Source of the DNA: Pseudomonas sichuanensis | Lineage (GTDB): Bacteria; Pseudomonadota; Gammaproteobacteria; Pseudomonadales; Pseudomonadaceae | DNA: 64,000 nucleotides | Assembly (NCBI RefSeq): GCF_003231305.1 | Contig: NZ_QKVM01000002.1 | Span: 124,001-188,000 of the forward strand | Direction: 5' to 3' | Part shown: piece by piece, positions 42,080-51,316 of the stretch | Layout: every line of letters begins with the position of its first letter | How positions within the stretch are numbered: position 1 is the first letter of the stretch | Notes under the pieces: model-generated | What the model saw: the letters and a program-made list of their open reading frames with translations, nothing else | Told to the model about the DNA's origin: nothing | Database searches by the model: none | Position numbers and translations under genes: made by a program

Positions 42080-42126
42080 TGGCATTTTAGCGACAGCCCG
42101 GTAGTCGATATTTCTTCAAAGCGACA
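42080..42126 (-). promoter_or_regulatory. Candidate ArgR-binding sites upstream of aotJ
   Basis: On the minus strand TGTCGCTTTGAAGAAA, a full TGTCGC-N8-AA match, starts at 42126, and TGTCGCTAAAATGCCA, one mismatch, starts at 42095. The same pattern precedes aruC, so both operons would answer to ArgR. Confidence 0.55.
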
Positions 42127-42403
42127 ACTAGTTACAGAAGCGCTTGAAACCGCGGCGGGCGATATTGACAGCTCTCGCTGATTATGCAAGAGCAAAAGAG
42201 AAATAACCTATATCCAAAGCAATAAGCGCGCCTATTATTGGCAAACCCTTGTATTCCGGCAAGTGCAGCGTGCCACGGTGCATGAAATGGCCGAAAAATC
42301 GCACCGCGATGCGCCACGGATGTTTCCACAAGCCCCATTTCTGTGCGAAACCACCTACAGCCACGGTTACCGATGAATGTCGGGTAACAGTCCATTCAGT
42401 AAA

Positions 42404-42436
42404 GCAAAAACCCCGCCGGTTGCCCGGCGGGGTTTG
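42404..42436 (-). terminator. Terminator after acsA
   Basis: AAACCCCGCCGG and CCGGCGGGGTTT pair around GCAA, followed by TTTGCTTT on the minus strand. It is separated from the acsA stop by the REP pair. Confidence 0.88.
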
Positions 42437-42451
42437 TTTTGAAGAAAAGCC

Positions 42452-42516
42452 ATCGCGGGGCAAGCCCGCTCCCACAGTATCGGATGACCACCGTGGGAGC
42501 GGGCTTGCCCCGCGAT
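42452..42516. repeat. REP inverted pair, GGGCTTGCCCC type
   Basis: ATCGCGGGGCAAGCCCGCTC then CCAC, 17 bases, GTGGGAGCGGGCTTGCCCCG then CGAT. It begins nine bases past the acsA stop. Confidence 0.92.
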
Positions 42517-42524
42517 CAGACAGA

Positions 42525-44486
<1,962 letters not shown>

Positions 44487-44895
44487 CTGTGTTACCTCGG
44501 TGTAATAGTTGTTTTTGTATGGAACCGTTTGTAACTGTACCAGAGCGGCAAAAGCCATTCGACGTTGGTAGTAACGCGTCCCAGCGAAGCCCGGCCCACC
44601 AGGCTCGACCGCTCTAACTCATGGCACACAGCCATCCGCGAGAAAAACCGGAGCATGCTGCCAAGGGATTGTTACAGATTCTGTCAAAAGACTTTATCAA
44701 AACCCCCTCTGTTTCGGCCGCGGTCACCCTCCTAAAATTCAACTCGCCAGCAACGGCAACGCGATTAACTTCTGGTTACAGCCCCCACGAAGGCAAAGTT
44801 GATCCGCACCTCATCCTGATAGTTGAACAACCGTTGTACTCGCGGCGCCACAAGCGCCGCGTGCCCCCTCACGACCTTAGACAGGTAAATAGAAA
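44487..44895. other. acsA-DUF2790 gene divergent region
   Basis: A 409-base region with AT-rich stretches around 44640-44760 that probably hold the acsA promoter and operators. A CGCGGCGC/GCGCCGCG hairpin lies at 44839-44859, 36 bases before the small-protein gene. A 92-codon plus-strand frame here (44621-44899) lacks ribosome-binding site and family features and is not called. Confidence 0.6.
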
Positions 44896-45150
44896 ATGAA
44901 AGCTTTACTGGTATTGGTACTTGGCAGTCTTTGCGGCGCGGCAATGGCCGGCGAGGCAAAAGATGCCGAGCAGATTCCGGTTGAACAGTACAGTTATTCG
45001 CAGCACCTGGACATCGCCCGCGTTATTTCCATGAGCGAAGTGCCCAATGTCTGCGAAGTGGTGCCGGCCCGTATGACCTACGAGGACTCTCAGGGCCAGA
45101 AGCACATTCTCGAATACCGCGTGATGGGCAACGGTTGCTCCAACGGCTGA
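44896..45150 (+). CDS. Small exported DUF2790-type protein
   Basis: An 84-residue protein with a signal peptide (MKALLVLVLGSLCGAAMAG, cleavage near A18-G19) and a mature part VEQYSYSQHLDIARVISMSEVPNVCEVVPARMTYEDSQGQKHILEYRVMGNGC. This is the DUF2790 pattern that I know only from pseudomonads, where many paralogues exist with no settled function; two cysteines (in VCEVVP and NGC) could pair. It is followed by a REP pair. The promoter side faces acsA. Confidence 0.88.
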   Translation: MKALLVLVLGSLCGAAMAGEAKDAEQIPVEQYSYSQHLDIARVISMSEVPNVCEVVPARMTYEDSQGQKHILEYRVMGNGCSNG

Positions 45151-45179
45151 CCCCCTGAATTAGGGCCCGCCAGGGCCCA

Positions 45180-45243
45180 TCGCGGGGCAAGCCCGCTCCC
45201 ACGAGCCTTGCTCAGACTTCGTGGGAGCGGGCTTGCCCCGCGA
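45180..45243. repeat. REP inverted pair, GGGCTTGCCCC type
   Basis: TCGCGGGGCAAGCCCGCTCC then CAC, about 17 bases, then the inverted copy. It sits between the convergent DUF2790 gene and phhR, with both stops within 30 bases. Confidence 0.92.
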
Positions 45244-45271
45244 TGCGTTTTACGACTTATAAATTCCGGAC

Positions 45272-46831
45272 TCAATCTGCCGACTTGTTAAGTGAGTAAT
45301 CACGCAACTTGTTGGCAATCGTCGTATGTGAAACACCCAGTCTTTTACCCAGCGCCCGGCTACTTGAATATTCACTCATCAAACTTTCAAGTACCGCTTT
45401 TTCAAAACGCCCGACAATCTGCGCAAGATCACCGTCCAGCGAAAACTCGCCCAACGGCTGGCGCGCACCATAATCCGGCAAACGGATATGTTCGCTCTTC
45501 ACTACCCCGCCCTCGCACAACGACACAGCCTGGAACAACACGTTCTCCAGTTGCCGAACGTTGCCCGGCCAATGGTACTGACTGAGCTTGTCCATCGCGG
45601 CCGGCGCCAGGCGCGGCATCGGGCAACCAATCTGCCGGCTGGCCTGGTCGAGAAAGTGCTGCACCAACCCCTCCAACCCATCCATGCACTCGCGCAGCGG
45701 CGGGATGTGCAGCGACAGCACGTTGAGCCGATGGTAGAGGTCCTGGCGGAATTCCCCCCGGGCACACAGCTCGGACAAATCGACCTGGGTGGCACAGATC
45801 ACCCGCACATCCAGGTAAACCTCCTCATCGCTACCCACCCGGCGGAAGCAACCGTCCTGCAGGAAGCGCAGCAGCTTCACCTGCAGACGCGGGCTCATCT
45901 CCCCTACCCCGTCGAGGAACAAGGTGCCGCCTGCGGTCAGCTCCAGCAGCCCGAGCTTGCCTTCGGCACGCGCGCCCTCGAACGCCCCCGGCCCGTAACC
46001 GAACAGTTCGGTTTCGGCCATCGACTCCGGCAGGCCGGCGCAGTTGAGCGCCATCAATGGCGCCTGGCCGCGCGGGCTGGCCAGGTGGCAGGCGCGGGCC
46101 AGCAGCTCCTTGCCGGTGCCGGTCTCACCCTCGATCAGCAGCGGCGCATCCAACGGCGCCATGCGCCGGGCCTCACGCACCACCGCAGCCATCACTCGCG
46201 AGCTCTGGAAGATGCTGTCGAATCCGCGCAGTTCCTGCTTGCGCACGTTGTAGATGCGCTCGCCGATGCGGTCGGCGCGGTGCAGGGTCAATACCGCGCC
46301 GGCCAACGCCTCGCTTTCGTCGTGCTCCGATTGCAGCGGCGCGATGTCGGCCAGGAACACGTCACCCTTGACCTTGATGCGCAGGCCATTGATTCGCGAC
46401 TTGTTGGCGCGCACCAGCTCCGGCAGGTCGAAGTCCTCGACATAGCGTGAAAGCGGCAGGCCCGGCACCTCATCGACCCGCACCCCGAGCAGCTGCGCCG
46501 CGCCACGGTTGGCGGCCACGATGCTGCCGCCCATGTCGATGGACAGCACCGGGAAGTCCAGCGCCCCGAGCAAGGCATTGAGCTCCATGTGCCGACGCTC
46601 GCTGGGCATCAGCCCGACCCGCTTGACCCCGAACACCCCGGCGATCGACTCGAACTTCGGCCGCAAGGCCTGGAACTGGATGTTGATCAGGTTCGGGCAG
46701 TGCAGGTAGATGGCGTTGCCATGATCACCCCCCACCTCGCCGCGCAGCACGTTGATGCCGTACGCCACCAACAGGTTGAGGATGTCGCGCAGGATCCCGA
46801 TGCGGTTCTGGCAGTGCACTTTGATACGCAT
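45272..46831 (-). CDS. phhR: TyrR-family regulator PhhR
   Basis: A 519-residue regulator, the length known for P. putida PhhR. An N-terminal ACT domain (1-75, [27 protein letters not shown]), PAS domain (about 83-190), an AAA+ domain with Walker A GETGTGKE at about 235-242, Walker [13 protein letters not shown] at 301-312, and a C-terminal helix-turn-helix ([20 protein letters not shown]). The sigma54-contact GAFTGA loop is GAFEGA (282-287) here. It activates phenylalanine/tyrosine catabolism with Phe or Tyr as effector. Divergent from phhA. Confidence 0.96.
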   Translation of the reverse strand: MRIKVHCQNRIGILRDILNLLVAYGINVLRGEVGGDHGNAIYLHCPNLINIQFQALRPKFESIAGVFGVKRVGLMPSERRHMELNALLGALDFPVLSIDMGGSIVAANRGAAQLLGVRVDEVPGLPLSRYVEDFDLPELVRANKSRINGLRIKVKGDVFLADIAPLQSEHDESEALAGAVLTLHRADRIGERIYNVRKQELRGFDSIFQSSRVMAAVVREARRMAPLDAPLLIEGETGTGKELLARACHLASPRGQAPLMALNCAGLPESMAETELFGYGPGAFEGARAEGKLGLLELTAGGTLFLDGVGEMSPRLQVKLLRFLQDGCFRRVGSDEEVYLDVRVICATQVDLSELCARGEFRQDLYHRLNVLSLHIPPLRECMDGLEGLVQHFLDQASRQIGCPMPRLAPAAMDKLSQYHWPGNVRQLENVLFQAVSLCEGGVVKSEHIRLPDYGARQPLGEFSLDGDLAQIVGRFEKAVLESLMSEYSSSRALGKRLGVSHTTIANKLRDYSLNKSAD

Positions 46832-46951
46832 GAAAGCTCTCGAAGCGGCCGAAGTTTTTCTTCGGCACGCGGAAAAGTCGTAAAGATAAGCTGACAAAAT
46901 CCACGGAATAGCCAGCTCGATGTCCGTGATTTTCCGGGATGACAGGGCTTT

Positions 46952-46969
46952 TGTAAAATTATCGTTACA
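46952..46969. promoter_or_regulatory. PhhR (TyrR-type) box
   Basis: TGTAAA-ATTATC-GTTACA matches the TYR box TGTAAA-N6-TTTACA at 11 of 12 conserved positions and lies in the larger dyad TTTTGTAA-N8-TTACAAAA. It is 119 bases before phhA and 121 before phhR, so it could serve both. Confidence 0.75.
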
Positions 46970-47087
46970 AAATCCAACCCAGCAGACGCCCGATAGCGGC
47001 CCGCGACCCCGTGCAAAGCGGCGGATGTAGGGATATTCCTAATGCATGTCCTGCACATAACAAGAAAGCCCTCACCAGGAGCGCCAC

Positions 47088-47876
47088 ATGAAACAGACGC
47101 ACTACGTGGCCCGCGAGCCCGATGCGCAAGGTTTTATCGACTACCCGCAGCAAGAGCACGCGGTGTGGAACACCCTGATTACCCGCCAGCTGAAAGTCAT
47201 CGAAGGCCGGGCCTGCCAGGAATACCTGGACGGCATCGAGCAGCTCAAGCTGCCCCATGACCGCATCCCGCAGCTGGGCGAAGTCAACAAGGTGCTCGGC
47301 GCCACCACCGGCTGGCAGGTTGCCCGCGTGCCGGCACTGATCCCCTTCCAGACCTTCTTCGAACTGCTGGCCAGCAAGCGCTTCCCGGTCGCCACCTTCA
47401 TCCGCACCCCGGAAGAACTCGACTATCTGCAAGAGCCCGACATCTTCCACGAGATCTTCGGCCACTGCCCGCTGCTGACCAACCCGTTCTTCGCCGAGTT
47501 CACCCACACCTACGGCAAGCTGGGCCTGGCGGCCACCAAGGAACAGCGCGTTTACCTGGCGCGCCTCTACTGGATGACCATCGAATTCGGCCTGATGGAA
47601 ACCCCGCAAGGTCGCAAGATCTACGGCGGCGGCATCCTCTCCTCGCCGAAAGAGACCGTCTACAGCCTGTCCGGCGAACCCGAGCACCAGGCCTTCGACC
47701 CGATCGAAGCCATGCGCACGCCGTACCGCATCGACATCCTGCAGCCCCTGTACTTCGTCCTGCCGAACATGAAGCGCCTGTTCGACCTGGCCCACGAAGA
47801 CATCATGGCCATGGTCCACCAGGCCATGCAGCTGGGCTTGCACGCACCGAAGTTTCCACCCAAGGTCGCCGCCTGA
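47088..47876 (+). CDS. phhA: Phenylalanine 4-monooxygenase PhhA
   Basis: A 262-residue iron- and tetrahydropterin-dependent hydroxylase converting Phe to Tyr. The iron ligands are in FHEIFGHCPLL (two His) and MTIEFGLME (Glu). VPALIPFQTFFELLASKRFPVATFIR is part of the catalytic core; no N-terminal regulatory domain is present, as usual for bacterial enzymes. It is first in phhA-phhB-phhC. Confidence 0.97.
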   Translation: MKQTHYVAREPDAQGFIDYPQQEHAVWNTLITRQLKVIEGRACQEYLDGIEQLKLPHDRIPQLGEVNKVLGATTGWQVARVPALIPFQTFFELLASKRFPVATFIRTPEELDYLQEPDIFHEIFGHCPLLTNPFFAEFTHTYGKLGLAATKEQRVYLARLYWMTIEFGLMETPQGRKIYGGGILSSPKETVYSLSGEPEHQAFDPIEAMRTPYRIDILQPLYFVLPNMKRLFDLAHEDIMAMVHQAMQLGLHAPKFPPKVAA

Positions 47877-47918
47877 GCCACCTTCGTCGATAACAACTCA
47901 AAACGGAAAATACTCACC

Positions 47919-48275
47919 ATGAATGCCTTGAACCAAGCCCACTGCGAAGCCTGCCGCGCCGATGCTCCGAAAGTCTCCGACGAAGAACTGGCGGTGCTGA
48001 TCCGCGAGATTCCGGACTGGAACATCGAAGTGCGTGACGGCCACATGGAGCTCGAGCGCGTCTTCCTGTTCAAGAACTTCAAGCACGCCCTGGCCTTCAC
48101 CAACGCCGTGGGTGAAATCGCCGAAGCCGAAGGCCACCACCCTGGCCTGATGACCGAGTGGGGCAAGGTCACCGTGACCTGGTGGAGCCACTCGATCAAA
48201 GGCCTGCACCGCAACGACTTCATCATGTGCGCCCGCACCGACAAGGTCGCCGAGACCGCCGAAGGGCGCAAGTGA
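47919..48275 (+). CDS. phhB: Pterin-4a-carbinolamine dehydratase PhhB
   Basis: A 118-residue PCD/DCoH-family enzyme that recycles the carbinolamine made by PhhA. The active-site signature [22 protein letters not shown] and C-terminal [11 protein letters not shown] are intact. The N-terminus carries CEACRADA, two closely spaced cysteines. It is 42 bases after phhA and its stop overlaps the phhC start (TGATG). Confidence 0.96.
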   Translation: MNALNQAHCEACRADAPKVSDEELAVLIREIPDWNIEVRDGHMELERVFLFKNFKHALAFTNAVGEIAEAEGHHPGLMTEWGKVTVTWWSHSIKGLHRNDFIMCARTDKVAETAEGRK

Positions 48276-49468
48276 TGCACTTCGCGGCGATCGGACGGGT
48301 CCCTGGCGACCCGATCCTCGGGCTGATGGAGGCCTACGCGCGCGATAGCAATCCGGCCAAGTTCGACCTGGGTGTCGGCGTGTTCAAGGACGCCCAGGGC
48401 CTGACGCCGATCCCTTCGGCGGTCAAGCAGGCCGAACAGCGCCTGATCGCCCAGCAAGCCAGCAAAAGCTACATCGGCGGCCACGGCGACGCAGCCTTTG
48501 GCCGCTTGATCAGCGAACTGGTGCTGGGCAGCGCTTCACCGCTGCTGGCCAGCCAGCGTGCCGGCGCCACCCAAACCCCGGGCGGCACCGGCGCCCTGCG
48601 CCTGGCGGCGGAGTTCATCGCCCACTGCCTGCCGGGCCGCGGCCTGTGGCTGAGCGACCCGACCTGGCCGATCCACGAGACGATCTTCGCCGGTGCCGGC
48701 TTGAAGGTGTCGCACTACCCCTACGTGGACAGCGACAACCGCCTGGACGTCGCTGGCATGCTCGCCGTGCTGGAACAAGCCCCCGAAGGCGACGTGGTGC
48801 TGTTGCACGCCTGCTGCCACAACCCCACCGGTTTCGACCTGAGCCAGGACGACTGGCGTGCGGTGCTCGATATCGTCAAGCGGCGCAACCTGCTGCCGCT
48901 GATCGATTTCGCCTACCAGGGTTTCGGCGATGGCCTGGAGCAAGACGCATGGGCCGTGCGCCTGTTCGCCGCCGAGCTGCCGGAACTGCTGATCACCAGC
49001 TCCTGCTCGAAGAACTTCGGCCTGTACCGCGACCGCACCGGCGCCCTGCTGGTGTGCAGCCACGACGCCGAGAAACTGCAGGACGTGCGCAGCCAACTGG
49101 CGCTGCTCGCCCGCAACCTGTGGTCGACGCCGCCGGACCATGGCGCCGCCGTGGTGGCCGAGATTCTCGGCGATCCGGCACTCAAGGCACTGTGGGTCGA
49201 AGAAGTCGAGGCCATGCGCCAGCGCATCGCCGAGCTTCGTGAGGGCCTGGTGCAGGCTCTTGCGCCACACGGCCTGGCCGAGCGCTTCGCGCACATTGCC
49301 GAGCAACGCGGGATGTTCTCGTATACCGGGCTGACTCCAGAGCAGGTGCGCCTGCTGCGAGAAAAGCACAGCGTGTACATGGTCGGCACCGGCCGGGCGA
49401 ACATCGCCGGCGCCGACGCCAAGCGCCTTGAGCAACTGGCTGCTGCCATCGCCGACGTCTGCCGCTGA
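48275..49468 (+). CDS. phhC: Aromatic amino-acid aminotransferase PhhC
   Basis: A 397-residue class I/II aminotransferase: KFDLGVGVFKDAQGLTPI N-terminus, TPGGTGALRLAAEF, HACCHNPTGFDLS, the PLP lysine in SSCSKNFGLYRDRTGALL, and C-terminal TGRANIAG with the substrate-binding Arg. It transaminates Tyr/Phe to 4-hydroxyphenylpyruvate/phenylpyruvate. ATG at 48275 overlaps the phhB TGA, so expression is coupled; the frame runs open upstream inside phhB. Confidence 0.95.
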   Translation: MHFAAIGRVPGDPILGLMEAYARDSNPAKFDLGVGVFKDAQGLTPIPSAVKQAEQRLIAQQASKSYIGGHGDAAFGRLISELVLGSASPLLASQRAGATQTPGGTGALRLAAEFIAHCLPGRGLWLSDPTWPIHETIFAGAGLKVSHYPYVDSDNRLDVAGMLAVLEQAPEGDVVLLHACCHNPTGFDLSQDDWRAVLDIVKRRNLLPLIDFAYQGFGDGLEQDAWAVRLFAAELPELLITSSCSKNFGLYRDRTGALLVCSHDAEKLQDVRSQLALLARNLWSTPPDHGAAVVAEILGDPALKALWVEEVEAMRQRIAELREGLVQALAPHGLAERFAHIAEQRGMFSYTGLTPEQVRLLREKHSVYMVGTGRANIAGADAKRLEQLAAAIADVCR

Positions 49469-49481
49469 TATCGCAATACCT

Positions 49482-49564
49482 GTGGGAGCGGCTTTAGCCG
49501 CGAAGCAAGCGACGCGGTGCCTGGCACCGGCTACGCCGGTGTTCGCGGCTAAAGCCGCTCCCAC
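49482..49564. repeat. REP inverted pair, GGCTTTAGCCGC type
   Basis: GTGGGAGCGGCTTTAGCCGC then GAAG, about 40 bases with a CACCGGCTACGCCGGTG inner stem, then GCGGCTAAAGCCGCTCCCAC. It follows the phhC stop by 13 bases and may stop the operon. Confidence 0.9.
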
Positions 49565-49588
49565 ATGGACCGCGCCAGTCTCATACCT

Positions 49589-49611
49589 GTGGGAGCTGGC
49601 TTGCCAGCGAT
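49589..49611. repeat. Single REP element, CTGGCTTGCCAG type
   Basis: TGTGGGAGCTGGCTTGCCAG then CGA; same type as the pair after the LysR gene (55456-55526). Confidence 0.75.
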
Positions 49612-49822
49612 GAAGCCAGCACAGGCAATACAAGACAGTTGCTCCCACAGCCTTTTCGGTGCCCTGACACCGCCGGCGGTGCGCTGATCGCCCGCAAAAA
49701 CCGACCCACGGGGCGGAAAAATCTCAAACTGTCATCCTCACTGCTGTATCCTGCCCCTGCTTTTCGAAGCCACACACGCGCCACGCGCAGTCTTTTCACT
49801 CACACTTGCGAGGAACGACGAG

Positions 49823-49951
49823 ATGCATGAAATCCCGAATCTTCCCTTCCCAAGCCTGAACCCCGAAGAGCAATCCGTTGCCGCCCACGCCGAACCGACG
49901 CCTGCCGTCGAACCGCACGGTGACGATCAATCCAGCGCTGACCAGGAATAA
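49823..49951 (+). CDS. Small acidic protein of unknown function (42 residues)
   Basis: A 42-codon frame, ATG at 49823, with GAGGAA nine bases upstream. The product begins MHEIPNLPFPSLNPEEQS and is acidic and Pro/Ala-rich, with no membrane segment and a tail HGDDQSSADQE. Codon use (GC-rich third positions) is that of the neighbourhood. It is followed by the MFS gene 98 bases later. I have no family for it; it is supported by ribosome-binding site, codon bias and its place in an otherwise empty gap. Confidence 0.55.
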   Translation: MHEIPNLPFPSLNPEEQSVAAHAEPTPAVEPHGDDQSSADQE

Positions 49952-50049
49952 CCGCGCAGACCCCGACAGTGTGAAAACGGCTGGCCTGTGGGAAACTCCC
50001 CGCCATCGCGTTTTCACACCGTCCAGAACCTCTACACACCGAAGGCCCC

Positions 50050-51237
50050 ATGCCCGATTCACCGCGCCCCCTTGCGGTCACCCTGCAAGTCGTCTCGATC
50101 GTCCTCTTCACCTTCATCGGCTACCTGAACATCGGCATCCCCCTTGCCGTGTTGCCGGGCTATGTGCACAACCAGCTGGGTTTCAGCGCCGTCATCGCCG
50201 GCCTGGTGATCAGTGTGCAGTACCTGGCCACCCTGCTCAGCCGCCCCACCGCCAGCCGCATCATCGACAACCTCGGCAGCAAGAAGGCCGTGATGTGGGG
50301 CCTGGCCGGCTGCGGCCTGAGCGGCGTGTTCATGCTCGCCTGCCACTTCCTCACGCCCTGGCCCTGGCTGAGCCTGGCCTGCCTGCTGATCGGCCGCCTG
50401 GTACTGGGCAGCGCGGAAAGCCTGGTGGGCTCGGGTTCGATTGGCTGGGGCATCGGCCGGGTCGGCGCAGGCAACACCGCCAAGGTGATCTCCTGGAACG
50501 GCATCGCCAGCTATGGCGCACTGGCCATCGGCGCGCCGCTCGGGGTGCTGATGGTCAAGCACCTTGGGCTGTGGAGCATGGGCGCGAGCATCATCCTGCT
50601 GGGCGTGCTCGGCCTGCTGCTGGCCTGGCCCAAACGCGCGGCGCCTGTGGTCAGCGGGGTGCGCCTGCCCTTCCTGCAAGTACTGGGCAAGGTGTTCCCC
50701 CATGGCTCGGGGCTGGCCCTGGGCTCGATCGGCTTCGGCACCATCGCCACCTTCATTACCCTGTACTACGCCAGCCGCGACTGGCCCAACGCGGCGCTGA
50801 CCCTGAGCCTGTTCGGCGCCAGCTTCATCAGTGCGCGGCTGCTGTTCGGCAACCTGATCAACCGGCTGGGCGGTTTTCGCGTGGCAATCGTTTGCTTGTC
50901 GGTGGAGACCCTGGGGTTGCTGATGCTGTGGCTGGCACCGAGCGCCGAGATGGCCCTGCCCGGTGCGGCGCTCAGTGGTTTCGGCTTCTCGCTGGTGTTC
51001 CCGGCACTGGGCGTCGAGGCGGTGAACCAGGTGTCGGCGGCCAACCGCGGCGCAGCGGTGGGGGCTTACTCGCTGTTCATCGACCTGTCGCTGGGGATTA
51101 CCGGGCCGCTGGTGGGCGCGGTGGCGGCGGGGTTCGGCTTTGCCTCGATGTTCCTGTTTGCGGCAGGGGCTTCGGCGTGCGGACTGGTATTGAGCCTGTA
51201 TCTGTACCGCCAGGCGCGGCGGCTGCGTCCGGCCTGA
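50050..51237 (+). CDS. MFS transporter of the YfcJ/YhhS type
   Basis: A 395-residue carrier with twelve hydrophobic segments. [48 protein letters not shown] carries the loop 2-3 signature, and [44 protein letters not shown] is characteristic of the YfcJ/YhhS (UPF0226) group. The substrate is not known. A REP pair follows its stop. Confidence 0.85.
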   Translation: MPDSPRPLAVTLQVVSIVLFTFIGYLNIGIPLAVLPGYVHNQLGFSAVIAGLVISVQYLATLLSRPTASRIIDNLGSKKAVMWGLAGCGLSGVFMLACHFLTPWPWLSLACLLIGRLVLGSAESLVGSGSIGWGIGRVGAGNTAKVISWNGIASYGALAIGAPLGVLMVKHLGLWSMGASIILLGVLGLLLAWPKRAAPVVSGVRLPFLQVLGKVFPHGSGLALGSIGFGTIATFITLYYASRDWPNAALTLSLFGASFISARLLFGNLINRLGGFRVAIVCLSVETLGLLMLWLAPSAEMALPGAALSGFGFSLVFPALGVEAVNQVSAANRGAAVGAYSLFIDLSLGITGPLVGAVAAGFGFASMFLFAAGASACGLVLSLYLYRQARRLRPA

Positions 51238-51241
51238 AAGC

Positions 51242-51305
51242 ATCGCGGGGCAAGCCCGCTCCCACGCGACCGATGATGTCCGTGGGAGCGGGCTTGCCCC
51301 GCGAT
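51242..51305. repeat. REP inverted pair, GGGCTTGCCCC type
   Basis: ATCGCGGGGCAAGCCCGCTC then CCAC, about 17 bases, then the inverted copy. It separates the convergent MFS and dehydrogenase genes, with the stops five and twelve bases away. Confidence 0.92.
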
Positions 51306-51316
51306 GGCCTTGACAG

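Larger units (their letters stand above)
41961..42524. other. aotJ-acsA intergenic region
   Basis: A 564-base gap. Nearest aotJ are the candidate ArgR sites (42080-42126). The middle (about 42180-42400) is AT-richer and shows no frame with a good start and ribosome-binding site. At the acsA side are its terminator (42404-42436) and a REP pair (42452-42516). Confidence 0.65.
49469..49822. other. phhC-small gene intergenic region with REPs
   Basis: A 354-base gap: a long REP pair (49482-49564), a single REP (49589-49611) and then about 150 bases that must hold the promoter of the 42-codon gene. No other gene is supported. Confidence 0.65.

Noticed and set aside
42132..42475. Minus-strand frames between aotJ and acsA
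   Set aside because: They run through the acsA terminator and REP, and no start has a ribosome-binding site.
44621..44899. 92-codon plus-strand frame in the acsA upstream region
   Set aside because: No Shine-Dalgarno, no signal peptide or domain, and it overlaps the start of the DUF2790 gene in another frame. The region is AT-rich and more likely regulatory.
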